Part shown: piece after piece, positions 62,805 to 64,000 of the stretch
Position numbering within the stretch: the first letter of the stretch is position 1
Layout of the letters: each line of letters opens with the position of its first letter
Origin: Amycolatopsis alba DSM 44262
Lineage (GTDB): Bacteria > Actinomycetota > Actinomycetes > Mycobacteriales > Pseudonocardiaceae
NCBI RefSeq assembly: GCF_000384215.1
Contig: NZ_KB913032.1
Location: forward strand, 9,747,275-9,811,274
DNA length: 64,000 nt
Direction: 5' to 3'
Notes under the pieces: generated by a model
Database searches by the model: none
What the model saw: only the letters and a program-made list of their open reading frames with translations
Told to the model about the DNA's origin: nothing
Translations under genes and position numbers: made by a program

Positions 62805-63674
62805 ATGGCGCAGCGGCTTGATCTCACGTCGGCACTCTCCAGAGCCCACACCGCGATGGACCTCGCAGTAGACCACGTGCTCAGCCACCGTCCACATCGG
62901 ATTCACTACAAAGGTGACCGCGACCCCGTTTCGGATGTCGATGAGACCGTCGAGCGGCTCGTGCACCAGTGCTTGGCAACCGACGACGCCGGCACAGGTT
63001 TCCTTGGTGAAGAGACAGGCCCGACCGGAGATCGTCACACTTACTGGGTCCTCGATCCCATCGACGGCACGATCAACCACCAGCACGGCAACCCACTCTG
63101 CGCGATCGCACTCGGCCTGGTCCACAGCGGACAACCTGTGCTCGGGGTCATCGCCCTGCCCTTCCTCGGGCACCGGTACTCGGCCGCCGAGGGCGGCGGA
63201 GCCTTTCGCGACGACGAGCCGATCACAACCTCCAGCACCGACAGGCTGAACAAAGCCTTGATCGGCTTCGGCGACTACGGCAGCGGTACCGACGCGGGTC
63301 TGCGTGACGTCCTGTGCGCCTCCCTGGACCGCTCCTTCACCGCACGCGCCCAGGGACTTCGCCGATACGGATCCACCGCACTCGACTTGGTCTGGGTCGC
63401 CGACGGAACCCTCGACGCCTGCGTTCTGCTCGGCAACCGCACCCGGGACACCGCGGCCGGCGCCGTCATCGCCCGTGAGGCCGGAGCTCTCGTTCTCGAC
63501 TCCGACGCCACTCCGCACTCCGTGCGTTCCCGGTGCGCTGTGGCGGTCACTCCAGGACTGTCCGAGGAAGTGATGCCCCTGCTACGCCTCCTGCGGGGGA
63601 GCCCGTTTTGGCCCGGCCGTGACCAGACCGACCCAGATCGTCTCGCCTCCACAACCTCGGCGCCGGACCGTTGA
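62805..63674 (+). CDS. Inositol-monophosphatase-family phosphatase
   Basis: 289 aa from ATG 62805 (TGAGGA upstream). Metal sites FLGEETGPTGD and YWVLDPIDGTINHQHG, and a late DLVWVADGTLDACVLLGNRT, are complete. The family removes phosphate from inositol, sugar or nucleotide-like substrates (SuhB, HisN, CysQ types). Downstream of queE it may dephosphorylate the deazapurine nucleotide or sugar conjugate. The Pro/Arg-rich tail is not conserved-looking. Confidence 0.88.
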   Translation: MAQRLDLTSALSRAHTAMDLAVDHVLSHRPHRIHYKGDRDPVSDVDETVERLVHQCLATDDAGTGFLGEETGPTGDRHTYWVLDPIDGTINHQHGNPLCAIALGLVHSGQPVLGVIALPFLGHRYSAAEGGGAFRDDEPITTSSTDRLNKALIGFGDYGSGTDAGLRDVLCASLDRSFTARAQGLRRYGSTALDLVWVADGTLDACVLLGNRTRDTAAGAVIAREAGALVLDSDATPHSVRSRCAVAVTPGLSEEVMPLLRLLRGSPFWPGRDQTDPDRLASTTSAPDR

Positions 63675-64000
63675 GCCACGACTTCCCGTGAGGAACAACG
63701 CGGGTGACGACCCCTCCTTCCCAGAAAGCCCGCCTAGGCAGCACCTAGGCCACCCCAGCGCGTACAGGACCGTCGAGCCCCTGTGCACCTGCGCCGGACA
63801 CAGCCCCCTGCCCCCTTGATCCGCGACTGGATGCGTGCCTGATGCCCCAAAGCAGCCGGACCGGCGATGAACCCGGCCCTGCTTATAGGCCTCGCAGCCG
63901 TCCTGTTGGTGGCGGGCTTGCCCTGCGGGCCCGCGCCCGCCAACGACGTCGGTGCTGGAACGCCCGCCCAGACTCCGTAGCGGGTATCACCGAACGCATC
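63675..64000. other. End of window, possibly a small hydrophobic peptide gene
   Basis: No clear gene. A short frame, ATG 63867 to TAG 63980 (37 codons), starts with a signal-like ALLIGLAAVLLVAGLPCG and could be a tiny lipoprotein or exported peptide; no good ribosome site is visible. CGCCTAGGCAGCACCTAGGC (63731-63750) contains two CCTAGG copies. Nothing else recognised. Confidence 0.3.

Noticed and set aside
1..64000. CRISPR arrays, tRNA or rRNA genes, transposases
   Set aside because: No regularly spaced repeats, cloverleaf-like genes or transposase motifs were recognised by eye; a tRNA could still be missed without a search.

Overview
This is high-GC actinomycete DNA, probably from a filamentous, mycolic-acid-type or related genus. 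The evidence is the strong third-position GC bias, many ATGA/GTGA start-stop overlaps, an EspR-like regulator, an RbpA paralogue, BTAD and STAND regulators, and mycothiol-style enzyme families. The genus cannot be fixed from the sequence. No rRNA, tRNA, CRISPR array or recognisable transposase was seen. The left half looks like a conjugative element (large plasmid or integrated element); the right half is an accessory biosynthetic region.

Layout. About 1-5.3 kb (+) is a transfer module: the C-terminus of a VirB4-type ATPase, a TraG/VirD4-type coupling ATPase, a replication-relaxation protein and a lytic transglycosylase/NlpC hydrolase, closed by a hairpin terminator. About 5.4-12.2 kb holds poorly characterised accessory genes, two small secreted proteins, a two-winged-helix protein and gene debris, including a collapsed copy of the helicase gene at 12.4-13.7 kb. 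About 12.4-23.2 kb (-) is a long run of coupled genes: a DUF2075-type helicase, four relatives of a family with an FYLG-type N-terminus, a VWA protein, a MoxR-type ATPase and zinc-ribbon proteins. About 24.1-38 kb is a membrane LysM/BTAD regulator and a nearly complete Tad (Flp) pilus operon: tadA, tadB, tadC, a cpaE-like gene, cpaB, an Flp-like pilin, three TadE/G-type pseudopilins and, on the opposite strand, the prepilin peptidase.

About 38.3-47 kb is a regulatory island: a small DUF6355 protein, a HTH-STAND-TPR protein, and, divergent from it, an EspR-like regulator, ImmA-like protease, MAB_1171c-type membrane protein and FAD monooxygenase. An XRE-TPR regulator overlapping a Nudix hydrolase follows.

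About 47.4-63.7 kb is the most interesting part. It encodes 7-deazaguanine (preQ0) synthesis (QueC, QueD, QueE) together with a degenerate reverse-transcriptase-like protein, a short formylglycine-generating-enzyme-fold protein, a DUF6884-like protein, GT2 and GT4 glycosyltransferases, a radical SAM enzyme, a phosphoribosyltransferase, a FEN-type 5'-3' exonuclease, a PIG-L deacetylase, an inositol-monophosphatase-family enzyme, an HFCD flavoprotein, a second (frameshifted) XRE-TPR regulator and an RbpA paralogue. My reading, which is inference, is a pathway that makes preQ0, turns it into a nucleotide or nucleoside and decorates it with an amino sugar, with its own transcription control. The reverse-transcriptase/FGE pair inside it has no obvious role.

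Five reading-frame breaks in four genes were found by reading all frames; each restores a clear protein domain in another frame.
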